Below are positions 53,502 through 64,000 of a DNA stretch of 64,000 bases, one piece after another. The stretch is from Bipolaris cookei. Lineage: Eukaryota > Ascomycota > Dothideomycetes > Pleosporales > Pleosporaceae. The position numbers and the translations under genes are program-made. How positions within the stretch are numbered: position 1 is the stretch's first letter; every line of letters begins with the position of its first letter. The stretch covers positions 1-64,000 of the forward strand of contig NRSV01000015.1 in NCBI GenBank assembly GCA_002286855.1, written 5' to 3'. The notes under the pieces are model-generated. The model saw only the letters and a list, made by a program, of their open reading frames with translations, was not told the origin of the DNA and did not search any database.

Positions 53502-56500
53502 CTAGCGAGATCGTCGTTCAGCTGCGTATGCGACGTTCGTTGAAATGGTCGTTTTCATGTCATTATTCGTAATCACGCTGTTGGTATCCCAAGTCCCGGC
53601 ATCAGATATGCTAGTCTTACTTCTCAAGACCCTTGGCCTTTCTAGTCGTGCAGGCTTTGCAGGCTTATAAGGCGCATTGGTTGAGACAATTGTAGAAGGC
53701 CCGTTGTTTGCATGGGTGATCTCACTGCTCGTATCCCAAGTGCCAGAGTCGGAGCCTTCGTCAGAAAAACTGTGCTGCTCCTGCTCTCTCTTCAGTCTTT
53801 CAAAAGGCCCAGGCAGGTGGACTGAAGATGCAGGTCCTCCAAATCCTCCTCTAGGATAAGGGACATTGGTCGACACGGTTGTAGGTGGGGCGCGGTGATG
53901 TGTCACAACACTATCAGTATCCCATGTGCCAGCGTCAGAGACACTTAGCCTTCTTCGCTCATAAGGCATCCCTGCTGGGTAGGGCACATTGGTTGACACA
54001 GTCGTTGGTGCAGCGCGATGGGTTGTGATTTCCGTATTAGTGTCCCAAGTGCCAGCATCAGAGACGCTAAGTCTTCTTGACAGCTGTGGTGATGTTGGCA
54101 CAGATGAATCCTCGTCAGTGGAGAAGTTGGTCGGGTACGGAACGTTCGTCGACACAGTTGTAGGTGGGGGGCGGGAACGATGTGTTGTGATTTCAGTATT
54201 GGTGTCCCAAGTGCCGGCATCGGAAACACTGAGTCGCCTTAACTGCCGTGGTGAGGGAGGCACGTAAGAAACATCAGTCATTGAGGCGTTGGTCGGATAC
54301 GGAACATTGGTCGAAACCGTTGTCGGCGGAGGGCGTTGCGTGAACACACTTTCAGTGTCCCACGTGCCAGCATCAGAGACACTCATTCTCCTGGACTCGC
54401 GGCCAAATTCCGTAGGATATGGAATATTGGTCGAGACAGTGGTTTCAGGGGCTCGTTGAGTGACCTCACTGCTAGTATCCCAGGTAGCGTCATCGGGGAT
54501 GCTTCTTGCTCGTCGCAGATTCCAGGACACCCCAGTCGGGTAAGGAACATTCGTGGATACGGTCGTGGGCGGCGCAAATCGAGTAACCTCGCTGGCGGTA
54601 TCCCACGTTCCAGCATCAGAGATACTTCTTTGCCTCCTTATCTCCTTTGATTCCCGCTTCACCTCTTTCGAGTCCCGCCTTGCATCGTAGGCGTGTGGGT
54701 AGGGAACATTGGTGGAGACTGTAGTAGGTGCGAAATCATTGTGTGTGAAGACACTGTTCGTGTCCCAAGTGCCAGCATCAGAAATACTCCTCATCTTCCT
54801 GATCTCACGCGACTCCCTCTTTGATTCTTTCGAATCCCTGAGAGAATTCAATTCCTTGGTCGAATCCCTACTGCCGCGTTCCTTCCTCCGCTCGCTCTTT
54901 TCACTTCGAGTAGAATTCTTGGTGCTTCCATTTGCATTTTGCCCGGTCGCAGGACTGGGGTACAGAGCTTTGACGCCTGCACTTCGACTCTCGTACAAGT
55001 AGCGAGCCTTCTCACGCTCGGTTTTATCCGAGCGATCGCTTTTCTCTGTCCGGCTAGTGCGCTCACTCTTGTGGGTGCGCTCACTCTTCTCTGTACGCTC
55101 GCTTTTGTCCGTTCGCTCACTCTTGTCTGTACGCTCACTCTTGTCCGTGCGCTCTGTATCAGCAGACTTGTGTGTGCGGACACTAGAAGCATAGGTGCTC
55201 CTTCTGCGGATAGATTCAGGTCGAGGAGTAGTAAAGTCTTCTAGCTCATCGTCAATGGCTGATTCGCCGGATCGGCGAGTGTGTGTAGAGCGACGGCGTG
55301 AGTGTGTGGTCGAGGAAGTGCGTGTTCGTTGAGGCAGCAGACTCTCGATTTCGTCTATGGCATCGTAGACTGGAGATACTGTATCTACAGGTGTAGGAGG
55401 GCAGGTGTCAGGCTCCACATCGTGATATTGGACAGTCTCTTCAAGTGGGGTTCGAGAGAAAATTGGGGGTAAGCCAGCACTTTCAGACAATGTGCGATGG
55501 TGTGGAGTTTCCGTAAAAGGTAATGGTACCTCTGGCTTGGATGCAGGCTTAGGTGGCGGCGGAGGCGGCTTCCTCTTTGAACTTGGTGTATGTGAAGGAG
55601 CCAGACTTTCGACTGGCATACCAATAATGTTCCTCGGAGACGTAAAGATAGATGTCGGTGGAGGTGGGGGCGGCATGTGTGAATATGTGGAGAGAGGTGG
55701 CTTCACGGCCTTGTCGCCCAACGAAGGGCCAGAGAAAAGGCTTAGTGCCCGCTTGATAGTCGAGGACTTTTCGGGTTTCTCGGTTTTCTCAGTCTTTTCG
55801 GTTGGTGACGTTGGACGTAGCCGCGGGGTAGATTTCTCAGCCGTGTTCAACTCGGTTTTGGACGGGGAACGAGGAGCGGGGGGGTTTGTTTGCTCGTCTC
55901 GGGGAGGGGGGCATGCCTGCGATAGCAAGATGTTAGCCAAGCGTTTCTATGCAATCGTCGTCTCGGGAAAGTCTGAAGTAGTTCGTGGGTATTGTAGTGG
56001 TCAGGTGAAGTTCGGAGATGCCAAGGTGAGCGTTGGGGTCAGGTAAACACATGCGGGTTGTGTTACGTACCGGCGCCGGAAACTTGCCCTCGTCAGTCGG
56101 ACTCGTTAATACAGTGGTATGGGATGGCAAACCAGCAGATTTCAGCTCTTCAAGCCTCGCCACTACGGGCTCGGAATTGTCGTACAGAGCCAGTCCATGG
56201 TGGAGAACGCAGCCTTCGTCGCGCGGCTCTCCGTTGATCTGGAAGTTCTCGTGCTTCGGTTCTCGGAAGACGACAGGAAAAATTCTCAAAAGCAGTTTCG
56301 GTTGCGAATCAGTAGAGGTGTCCATCGGAGAACCTGCAGTGTCATCTGGTTTGTAAGCTGGCCAATACTGGCTACCGGTGAATTGGTGGTCTTCGTCGTG
56401 CAAAGCTGGCATGACGGCCATGATCATTTCACGTTCAAGACGTGCAAATCTCCACGTCTCCGCAGCGAGCTTCACTATGCGTTTCACTGCAATCTTGATA

Positions 56501-59500
56501 CCTTCTTCTTCTCTTGGATCGGCAAAATGCTTGATGGCGTTGACGATTTCCTCTACGACCGTGCCAGCAGCAGTGTTGATGCGCTGTTTAGCACCAGAGC
56601 TTGTGAAAGCTGCAAGAAGTGTTTGTTGACGCCAGATTGCTTCTTTCCGTGTACTTTTTTCGCGAATGTGATGGCTCATTGAAGAAAACAACGAGTCGGC
56701 TTTGTCATAACGACGGCCAAGACTGAACAGGAAGGGTCCGAAGACGCGATAAGTGATGAGTTTGGCTACCGTGTGAGCTATATATGCCGCTCGAACTTGT
56801 CTGTGACGGTATCATTTCGTTAGTAAGCAATCTTTCCTTCGCAGTTTTCTTCCTTACCTGGAAGCTATCGTGTCGCCGATGAATGATGGCAGATTAGAAG
56901 GCACTTGTCCAAGATCCTCTGGTGGTGGTCGTACTGGAAGGTGGACAAAGTGAGTCTTTGCCAGATCGATGATTTGCCTTTGTAGATGGGTGAAAGATGT
57001 CAGGCTGTAGGTGATAAGTTAGCGACCAGCCCCGTTCCAAGAAACAAGTAATATATCGCGAGATCAATAAATGAACAGCCGCCATAGTGTAAAACACGGT
57101 GACATCGAGCGATGATGTATAGATACTGGCGATAGAGCTGGCTGAGGGAGTTTGGTATGTTTCATAGAGCTGCAGGGGAACTGCGGGGTATAATCCAGCT
57201 TTAGACCCGTGGCACGCCCTCTGGCGCGCGCAGCCATAGCAACGCGAAGAGCATCTGTGATGGAAAAGAAAGGAAATTTGGATGACTTACTAGTAGGTGT
57301 CGCCTTTGCTCTTGATCTCTGCAATGTCTCCGTAGCATTCCATCATCTTCTCTAGCCTGGACCTCTCGGACTCGAGGTTGCTGGCAACGCTCTTAATGAT
57401 CTCCTTCTCTTGCTGGCTCTCAGCCTTGAGCTGTTCATATTGTTTCATCAGTTCATCTTTTTCTCGCGCGAGCTCATCTGCTCTGGCTGCTTCCTCGACG
57501 GCCTTTTTGAAGATATCGGTGTGGCCTTCAGTTTGCAGATGGTGCGTTTCTAAGAGCTCGCGCTGTTCCGCGCACGTCTTCTCGAAATAGTCACGTTCTC
57601 TGATGAGCAATTCTCGCTCAGTTGCCCAAGATTCTTGGTTGTCCCGCTCACGCTGAAGAGCTTCTTCGAGCCTTGCGCGAAGCTCAGATGCCTCGGAGGC
57701 TTCTTGTCGCCACTCGTCGGCGGCGGCCTCGGCCTTCTTCAGCTTCTTGTCGAATTGGATAGCAAGAGCAATCTTCTCGGCGTCGTGTTTGGTGTTGGTC
57801 GTAGCTTTCCATTCGTCAAAGTCCCTCCATGTTCGCTCCCTCTCCTCCGCCGTGCTCCTTTCGAGGGCGCGGTGCACATCTTCCAGCTCTCTGTATCTGT
57901 CTTCCCACGACTTCATTGCTGCATTCAAGACGAGCTTTATCTCTTCGGCCTCTCGTGTTGCCTTTTTGTTTTGGGCAATCTGTTCTCGAAGGTCCCGGAC
58001 TTGCTCTTCCAGGTTACCAATTTGGAAGTGTAGTCGATTTGCCTCGGCTGAATGCCTATTCTCTAAGGTGCGAATCTTCTCTTTCAGCTCAAAAATCTCA
58101 CCATCCTTTGCTCTCAGCTTCTCTTCCTTCTCAGCGCCCGCTCGGCGGAGTAGGTCTTCTCTTGCACTTAGCTGAGTGTGAGTGTCCTTGTAGCGGGCCA
58201 GCAAAGCGGGCAAATCAGGTATGTTCTGTGCGATGCGTGTGTAAGCGTCACCAGACCCGTCTTCGATAGCAGGTCGGGCTTCCAAAGCATGTAAGGGGTA
58301 GTCTCTAGAACCCGAGGAGTCCTGCTGACGATGACGATGATGAAGTGGACTGCCGTAAGGAGGATACCCTGGTGGGTATTGGCTCCATGCTTCTTGGTAT
58401 GGAGAGGAGGAAGAGGGTGACGAAGGACCGTAAGGATTGGGGTTAGGGGCGGGACAACCCTGCTGACTCATACCATAGCCATGATCTGGGTAGTGAGGCG
58501 GCTGGGATGGTGGGGCATGGTAGCTAGGATGGTAATTTGGTGGAGGGGCGGGATAGGCCGGCTCGATAGGCACTCGGGATGCAAAAACGCTACGTGGTTG
58601 ATGCGGGCCTAAGTGGGCCCTCGACACTTCATGCGCTTCACCGCTAAATGGGCGCCCAGGCGCTACCCCGTTTGGTATTAGACTGTATTCTGAGTCGTCG
58701 TCGCTGTCAAAAGTAGGAGCATGCCTACAGGGAAATGCGTGGTCAGCCAGCCAGCTCGTCAAGTTTGTTAGTATTAGGGCAGTCCGGCGTTTGGCAAGAC
58801 GTCACTTTACAGTGAGGACCGTGAAGTGGTGTTGGCCGGAGAAGAGCCGAACAACGTGGCTAGAGAACAAGGGAAAAAGGGACTGCACTACATACCTTGG
58901 CCGCACCCTGCTCATGGGTGGACTTGGTGCAGCTGGTATGTCATCCTCGAGAAAATGGGAGACTGAGTAGGGTTTTGGCGGATAGTTTGGACCCGCTTCC
59001 TGCGTTCGAAGCTTCCGTGCATGTGGCGCAAAAGATCGGTACGATCTAAAGGGTCGATCAGACTGGCTTGGAGACCGGTCGTGTGCACGATAACCAGCCG
59101 ACGGAGGCGTCCGAGCGCGTGGTAGTTCATCACCTGGCCACCGTTCCTGAGCCGGTGAAGATACCATGGGACGTGATCCCACGCCGTTGGGTCCTCGAGC
59201 ACGTGATGCTTCTTCAATAGCCTTTCGTGCAGCCTCAACTTGGTCAGCTTCTTTCTGGGCACTTGTGGTGCCACTTGCAGCCATCCGAGCCTCCATATCT
59301 CTTCGACGTTGCTCCAGTCTCTCGCGCTGCATCTGCTTATACTCGAGCTGCTCATTCTCCCTCTTGGCCCGCTCGGCAAGCGCAGCCTTTTCAATCTCAT
59401 CTTGAGCCTCAGTAGCACGTATTTCTTGTTCCATCAGAGCGAGAAGCCTCTTGGCCTCGGAGACTTGCTCTAGAGTCTCTCTCTCGATTCTCTCGCGGAT

Positions 59501-61042
59501 GGCGCCTTCTTGTTGCTTTGTTTCAGACGCTTCTTGCGCTTCGATCCTGGTCTTGGCTTCTTCATGCGATTGTTCAGCTACTTCAGCAGCTTCTGCCTCG
59601 TCTCGAGCCTGTTTCATTTGTATCTTTTGCTTAAGCTCCTGTAGTAGTTCTTTGGCCCTAGTTTCCTCGGTTCTACTTATTTCTTGCTCAGAACTCTCTT
59701 GATCCGGCTTCTCTTGATGATTTTCTTGCCAGTGAACCTCGGCGTCGTTTTCTGGAGCGTCTTGAACAGCCTCGGGAGGAAATCCGTTCTCTTCTATCGT
59801 TTCGTGCCGCTCGACTTGGTCATTCTCTAATACTACTACTTCTTCCTCTGGATGATGGGATTCTTGATGTGCTGGGGGCATCTCCGGAAATGCAATAGGA
59901 GCTTCGGGAATTTCGTCGTGGGAAAATACTACGGGCACTGTTGCCGATTCGACAGTATGCTCCTCTGAAACTTCGTCTGTAAGTGGCTCCATTCGTACAG
60001 TATGCTCTTCTGAAGCTTCGTCTGCAAGTGGCTCAGTCTGCATAGGCGGCGCTTCGGGAAGTTCCTGTGGTATTGATTGATCCTCGGGCGCGTCAAGAGG
60101 CTCATCAATTGGTGGATTTTCCGAATCATTGTCGACATCGGGAAGAGACTGAGGCTCTACTTGTCGTGCTGATGGTGTTTCTTCGACTGGTTCGCTATCA
60201 GAAGGTGGAGCAGCAATATCTGCCGGCTCCATTAGCTCAGGTGTCTGTGATTCGGGAGCTACAGGAGGCGCGGGTAGTATGCGAGCATCAGGATCCAGCG
60301 GTTGAGGAGATTTCGGATGCTCTTCCCCATCAGTCGTTTGTATTTCCTCTTCCTGAACATCTGCTGCTCGAGCATCGGTGGGAATGCTCTGTGCGAAATC
60401 ATCTTGTTCCACTTCAGGCGCCATGACAACAATAGGCTCGTTCGGGGACGTCGTATCTAATTGCGGCTCTCCGGGAGAATCTGGGGCTTGGACGAGGTCT
60501 GGGCTTGGAAGCACGGTTGTGGAAGTGAGGTCTTGGATTGGCTGCATGGCGTCTGGCTCTTGTTGCAGAGGCGGCTTTTGGTCTGGAATGGACCCTGCTT
60601 CTAGGTAGTAATAGTCGTCTAACTCATCATGTAAAGAGTGGTCGATTTGATTGGCGGCCGGGTGGAGGTCCTCAGGGTTGTCGTTGGCTATGTCGGACAG
60701 TGTGGCTTTGGCGGGTGCAGGTTGGGGTTCAAGCTGGCGTGGTGCGTCCATGAGTGGATCTTGTTGTGTGGCAGATGTGCTTTCAGCAGCTAATGGAGCT
60801 GCAGCCCTGTGGGAATTAGACTGTGGACTGTCGAAGAGAGTTGAAGATGCAATTGTGGACGTTTCCAAGTGCTTGGGAATGGTCGACTCCAAGGGCTCCA
60901 CTCTGAAAGCGGATGGCACTGACTGCTCCCCGGACATTGCATCCGTGGCTGGCGGCTCTGCTGGCATTTGGATTTCAAGCGCGTCAGCGACTGGCTCCCC
61001 CGTGTTCGTTGGCACAATGTCAGGTGGAGACGCAGACTCCAC
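53502..61042 (-). CDS. very large coiled-coil protein with nine SDAGTWDT repeats
   Basis: Minus-strand exons 58896-61042, 57291-58724, 57046-57141, 56858-57004, 56071-56800 and 53502-55916 join in one frame to about 2320 residues. The order is: an acidic Pro/Glu-rich region with a long coiled coil (EEAKTRIEAQEASETKQQ, KRLLALMEQEIRATEAQ), a Pro/Tyr-rich stretch, a second long coiled coil (EDLLRRAGAEKEEKLRAKDG to RSRLEKMMECYGDIAE), a helical folded part (IDLAKTHFVHLPVRPPPEDL, KLITYRVFGPFLFSLGRRYD), a Ser/Arg-rich region with SERTDK repeats, and nine C-terminal repeats SDAGTWDT...TTVSTNVPYP. No known domain was recognised. The 5' end is uncertain: 61042 is GTG, the first in-frame ATG is 60967, and a TAG acceptor near 61143 suggests an upstream exon. 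The 148-bp intron before 57141 is the least certain. It could be two genes. Confidence 0.65.
53520..54795 (-). repeat. nine tandem coding repeats of about 35 codons
   Basis: Each unit reads R-[RL]-S-[VI]-SDAGTWDT, a variable 8-14 residues with a Thr, then TTVSTNVPYP and a short spacer. The first unit is near 54790, the last near 53520. The third (PDDATWDT) and the eighth (an expanded SDEGSDSGTWDT) are the most diverged. Confidence 0.85.
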
Positions 61043-61961
61043 TGGTTTCTGACTCTGTTTTGCTGTTGCTGCTGTTGGTGTTGATGTCGCTGTTTTTTTT
61101 TCTTCTTGGTTTTTCTTCTTGGTTATGACTACCGCTGACTACGGAAGAAAATTATTTACAGCCCAGAGCCCACGAGAAAGTCCCAATCTGATCAATGTCC
61201 CTCTCACCGAAGACGCGGGCACTTGCAAATATAGGGCTGTGTGCTTGTGGACATGGCATAATGGCAGAAACTTGAGCAAAAAAAGGACTGCGCACGCGCA
61301 TAAGAAGTATATAAAGGCGCCAATGCAAAGTCGGAACTACGATGGTACGGAGTGAAAAGGCGGTGCCGGCCAATGGGCGAGGGGCAGGGAGCTGCCAGCT
61401 CATCGACAATCTGAGCGGCCCAAGGCTGCGCGCACCGATTACCACGGCTCCCAGCCACCGCGGGCGGCTTCGAGTATCTCGGGTTCGAGTAGTATGTCGG
61501 CGTGTGGTGGGTGTCTATGTGGGTATGTGTGTACGGGCATCAGCGCCAGCACCAGCACCAGGACAGCCAGCAGCGGAGAGGCGAACCGACAATAGAACGA
61601 GGCGGCTACGGCCTCTCTGTACTTACGAAGCAGAGCGGTGCAGCGAACCGATGGTGCATGCCAGTTGAGGACAAGGGGAGTGCATCATTGTGCATCGTGT
61701 TGCTAGCTGCATGCCAGCCTCGACATCAAGGGCGCTACATGGATGGTGCAGCGGTGTGGGTGAAGGTGCAGAAGCAAAGATGCGCTGGCAGCAGAGGGCA
61801 CATTGCCGCCCCACCCTTAGCGCGCCTGGGCCTCTACTCCTCCGCCCTCCCACGCTGCCGACGACACAGCGACCCAGACTCGCTCCCACGCCCGCTCTCA
61901 GTTGTGCGATAATGTTGCCCTGCACCGAGCACTTGTCCATATCCAGCGATTGGGCGCAAAA
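61043..61961. promoter_or_regulatory. divergent intergenic region before RAD17
   Basis: About 0.9 kb between the large minus-strand gene and RAD17. It must contain the RAD17 promoter and probably a first exon and promoter of the minus-strand gene (a donor-like GTGAGA pairs with the acceptor at about 61143). No clear gene of its own. Confidence 0.45.
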
Positions 61962-64000
61962 ATGGCCAGGCTGCGGTCGGCGCGGAACAAGCCCGTGGTG
62001 CCCTCGTCCGACTCTGAGCAGAGCGAGTCCCTTTCACCGCCTCCTGGTACTCGCCAGGGGCGCGCACTAACAAGCATCCCCTCTGCCTCGCATGCACACA
62101 GTAAGACCACGAGGCCAACCCGGTCACGCACACGTGCTGCCTCTCCAAATCCATCCGAGCAGTCCACTACTAATAACAAGTCGCCTGCAAAAGCCCCTGC
62201 CAAGCCAAGGCCCGTCTACAAGCCTATAACGTCCTTCTTCACCACCGTTGCCCGCTCGCAGTCATCCCAGCCCACTCCCAGCCCGGAGAAGCCGGCTGCA
62301 TCAGTCGAGAGCTTTGACGACATCTTTGATTCCGACTACGACGAGGACCAGGCAAAGCCCATCAAAGTATCCAATGCGCTTCCTGTGCGCAAACGGCCCA
62401 TTGCTGCAACAGCACCAACTGACCATGGCCCAACTGTGGTTGCACGCCAAAAGTTCCTGCGAACAGCAACCGGAGCCCGGAGCACGCCTCCTCCATCATC
62501 ATTGTCATCCTTCTCCCAGCCGGCACGGCGGGATGCCGAAGATGGCCGGCCATGGACCGAAAAGTTTGGCCCAGTGTCCCTTGATGAGCTTGCCGTGCAC
62601 AAGAAAAAAGTAGCAGAGGTCCGCACTTGGCTGTCCGATGTCTTGGGCGGCAAATCACGTAAGAGACTGCTCCTGCTCAAAGGCCCCGCTGGTAGTGGAA
62701 AGACCACTACCATAGCCCTGCTATCCAGAGAATTGGACATAGACATGCACGAGTGGAAGAACCCCACTGGTGCCATGTCAACCTCCGACAGTCTTGTCTC
62801 CATCACCGCTCAATTTGAAGATTTCGTTGCAAGGACTGGCACTTTTGGAAGTCTGACCTTTGACACGCAAGTATCAGCTGCCCAGGCGGCTTCGCCTGCC
62901 ACTCAGACTGGTAGGAAACAGCAGCTGGTCCTAGTAGAGGAGTTTCCCAACACATTCACACGTACTTCTTCGGCCGTCCAGTCTTTCCGCTCTTCCGTCC
63001 TCAAGTATCTTGCTACAAACACGCAGTCAGCCACTGCTTTCTTCTCAAGTCAAGTCGATCCCGCGCACTCTGTGACACCAATCGTTATGATCATATCCGA
63101 GACGCTGTTGTCCACCAACACAGCAGTAGCAGACAGCTTTACCGCCCATCGTCTCCTGGGTCCCGAGATTTTGACACATCCTGGAGTGAGCGTTGTCGAG
63201 TTTAATCCAATCGCACCTACATACATGACGAAAGTGCTGGACACAATCATACTCAAAGAGGCCAGGAGGTCAGGCCGAAAAAAGACGTTGGGTCCACAGG
63301 CTATCCAGCGCCTTGCCGAGCTTGGTGATATCAGGAGCGCAATCTCGTCGCTCGAATTCTTGTGTCTACGTGGCGACGATGCCGAAGGCTGGGGCGCCAA
63401 GGTTAACTTCACCAAGAAGAAGAGTGCCAAAGATACGCCCATGACCAAAATTGAGCAAGAGTCGCTCGAGATGGTGACACAACGGGAGAGCACTCTTGGT
63501 ATTTTTCACTCAGTAGGCAAAGTTGTTTACAATAAGCGTGTTCCGGAAGACACCAAAGCACCACTTGCACACCCACCAAACTGGTTTCCCGAACGACGAA
63601 GACCAAAAGCTTCCAAAATCAACGTCGATACTCTTATCGATGAGCTAGGTACTGATACGCAAACCTTTGTTGCAGCGTTGCATGAGAATTATGTCCTATC
63701 CTGCGGAGGTGCAGACAGTGAAGAAACCATGGACTCTATTGAAGGGTGTATAGACGCTCTCTCTGACGCTGATCTTCTTTCTCCAGATCGCTTTGGTGCT
63801 GGGGGTGGCCGCAGAAGTCTCCAAGGGACAAGTGCGGACAACCTGCGCCAAGATGAAATGTGCTTCCAAACGAGCGTACGAGGCCTGTTGTACAACCTGC
63901 CACATCCTGTAAAGCGAATGGCTCCCCCTCCAGGCGTCATGGGACTCAAAGCAAAAGGACAGGGATTGAGTGGCGGCGTGCCCAAAGGCAATGCATTCGT
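61962..64000 (+). CDS. RAD17: Rad17/Rad24-type checkpoint clamp loader, 5' part
   Basis: One open frame from the ATG at 61962 runs 679 codons to the window edge without an intron or stop. After a disordered Ser/Pro-rich N-terminus comes PWTEKFGPVSLDELAVHKKK, then the Walker A loop LLLLKGPAGSGKTTT and a Walker B-like LVLVEEFPNTF. The sensor region follows (VMIISETLLSTNTAVADSFT, GDIRSAISSLEFL). This is the order of Rad17, which replaces Rfc1 in the alternative clamp loader that puts the 9-1-1 ring on damaged DNA and triggers the Mec1/ATR checkpoint. The C-terminus lies outside the window. Confidence 0.93.
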   Translation, partial: MARLRSARNKPVVPSSDSEQSESLSPPPGTRQGRALTSIPSASHAHSKTTRPTRSRTRAASPNPSEQSTTNNKSPAKAPAKPRPVYKPITSFFTTVARSQSSQPTPSPEKPAASVESFDDIFDSDYDEDQAKPIKVSNALPVRKRPIAATAPTDHGPTVVARQKFLRTATGARSTPPPSSLSSFSQPARRDAEDGRPWTEKFGPVSLDELAVHKKKVAEVRTWLSDVLGGKSRKRLLLLKGPAGSGKTTTIALLSRELDIDMHEWKNPTGAMSTSDSLVSITAQFEDFVARTGTFGSLTFDTQVSAAQAASPATQTGRKQQLVLVEEFPNTFTRTSSAVQSFRSSVLKYLATNTQSATAFFSSQVDPAHSVTPIVMIISETLLSTNTAVADSFTAHRLLGPEILTHPGVSVVEFNPIAPTYMTKVLDTIILKEARRSGRKKTLGPQAIQRLAELGDIRSAISSLEFLCLRGDDAEGWGAKVNFTKKKSAKDTPMTKIEQESLEMVTQRESTLGIFHSVGKVVYNKRVPEDTKAPLAHPPNWFPERRRPKASKINVDTLIDELGTDTQTFVAALHENYVLSCGGADSEETMDSIEGCIDALSDADLLSPDRFGAGGGRRSLQGTSADNLRQDEMCFQTSVRGLLYNLPHPVKRMAPPPGVMGLKAKGQGLSGGVPKGNAF

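Noticed and set aside
61342..61912. Plus-strand frames between the large gene and RAD17.
   Set aside because: No domain; compatible with promoter and leader sequence of RAD17.
1..64000. CRISPR arrays, bacterial operons, prophage or rRNA/tRNA genes.
   Set aside because: Intron-bearing fungal genes throughout; no regularly spaced repeats, and no tRNA or rRNA was recognised by eye.

Overview
The window reads as nuclear DNA of a filamentous ascomycete, most likely a dothideomycete of the Pleosporales type (an inference from gene content and style, not from a database search). Protein genes carry short GT-AG introns of about 45-80 bp with CTAAC-like branch sites, and the conserved genes are typical of fungi: RAX2, VPS33, VTA1, an Mpd1-type disulfide isomerase, SSB1, a UBE2W-type E2, PEX13, RPS13, SDC1 and RAD17. 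Intergenic DNA is rich in pogo/Fot1-like DNA transposons, with Tc1/mariner, LINE and copia remnants.

Layout. 1-4340: a truncated pogo-like remnant, an intact 2117-bp pogo/Fot1-like element, a decayed GNAT acetyltransferase and a hairpin repeat. 6604-24122: ordinary gene space with an MFS transporter, RAX2, VPS33, VTA1, MPD1 and a secreted FAD oxidoreductase. 24260-39735: a transposon island of about 16 kb holding two zinc-knuckle pogo-like remnants, the second copy of the 2117-bp element, LINE 3' ends, an internally deleted Tc1/mariner gene, a copia LTR with half-tRNA primer site and gag remnant, and a third pogo-like remnant. One probable host gene sits inside the island: a spliced 91-codon gene for a small secreted cysteine-rich protein (34028-34359), an effector-type candidate. 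40230-46845: SSB1, the E2 and PEX13, all on the minus strand. 47583-50319: a perfect 1117-bp inverted repeat around a pogo-like transposase fragment. 51248-64000: RPS13, SDC1, a very large repeat-containing coiled-coil protein, and the 5' part of RAD17.

The host genes do not form a pathway or cluster. Several act in endomembrane traffic or organelles (VPS33 in HOPS/CORVET, VTA1 with Vps4/ESCRT-III, MPD1 in the ER, PEX13 in peroxisome import, RAX2 at the polarity cortex); SSB1 and RPS13 act at the ribosome, SDC1 in H3K4 methylation and RAD17 in the DNA-damage checkpoint. The transposons interact as families: two 2117-bp copies differ by only two transversions, three elements share ACGTA-beginning ends with repeated subterminal motifs, and older copies are broken by many stops. 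All coordinates and splice sites were read by eye; intron calls rest on GT-AG (once GC-AG) sites, reading-frame continuity and family resemblance.
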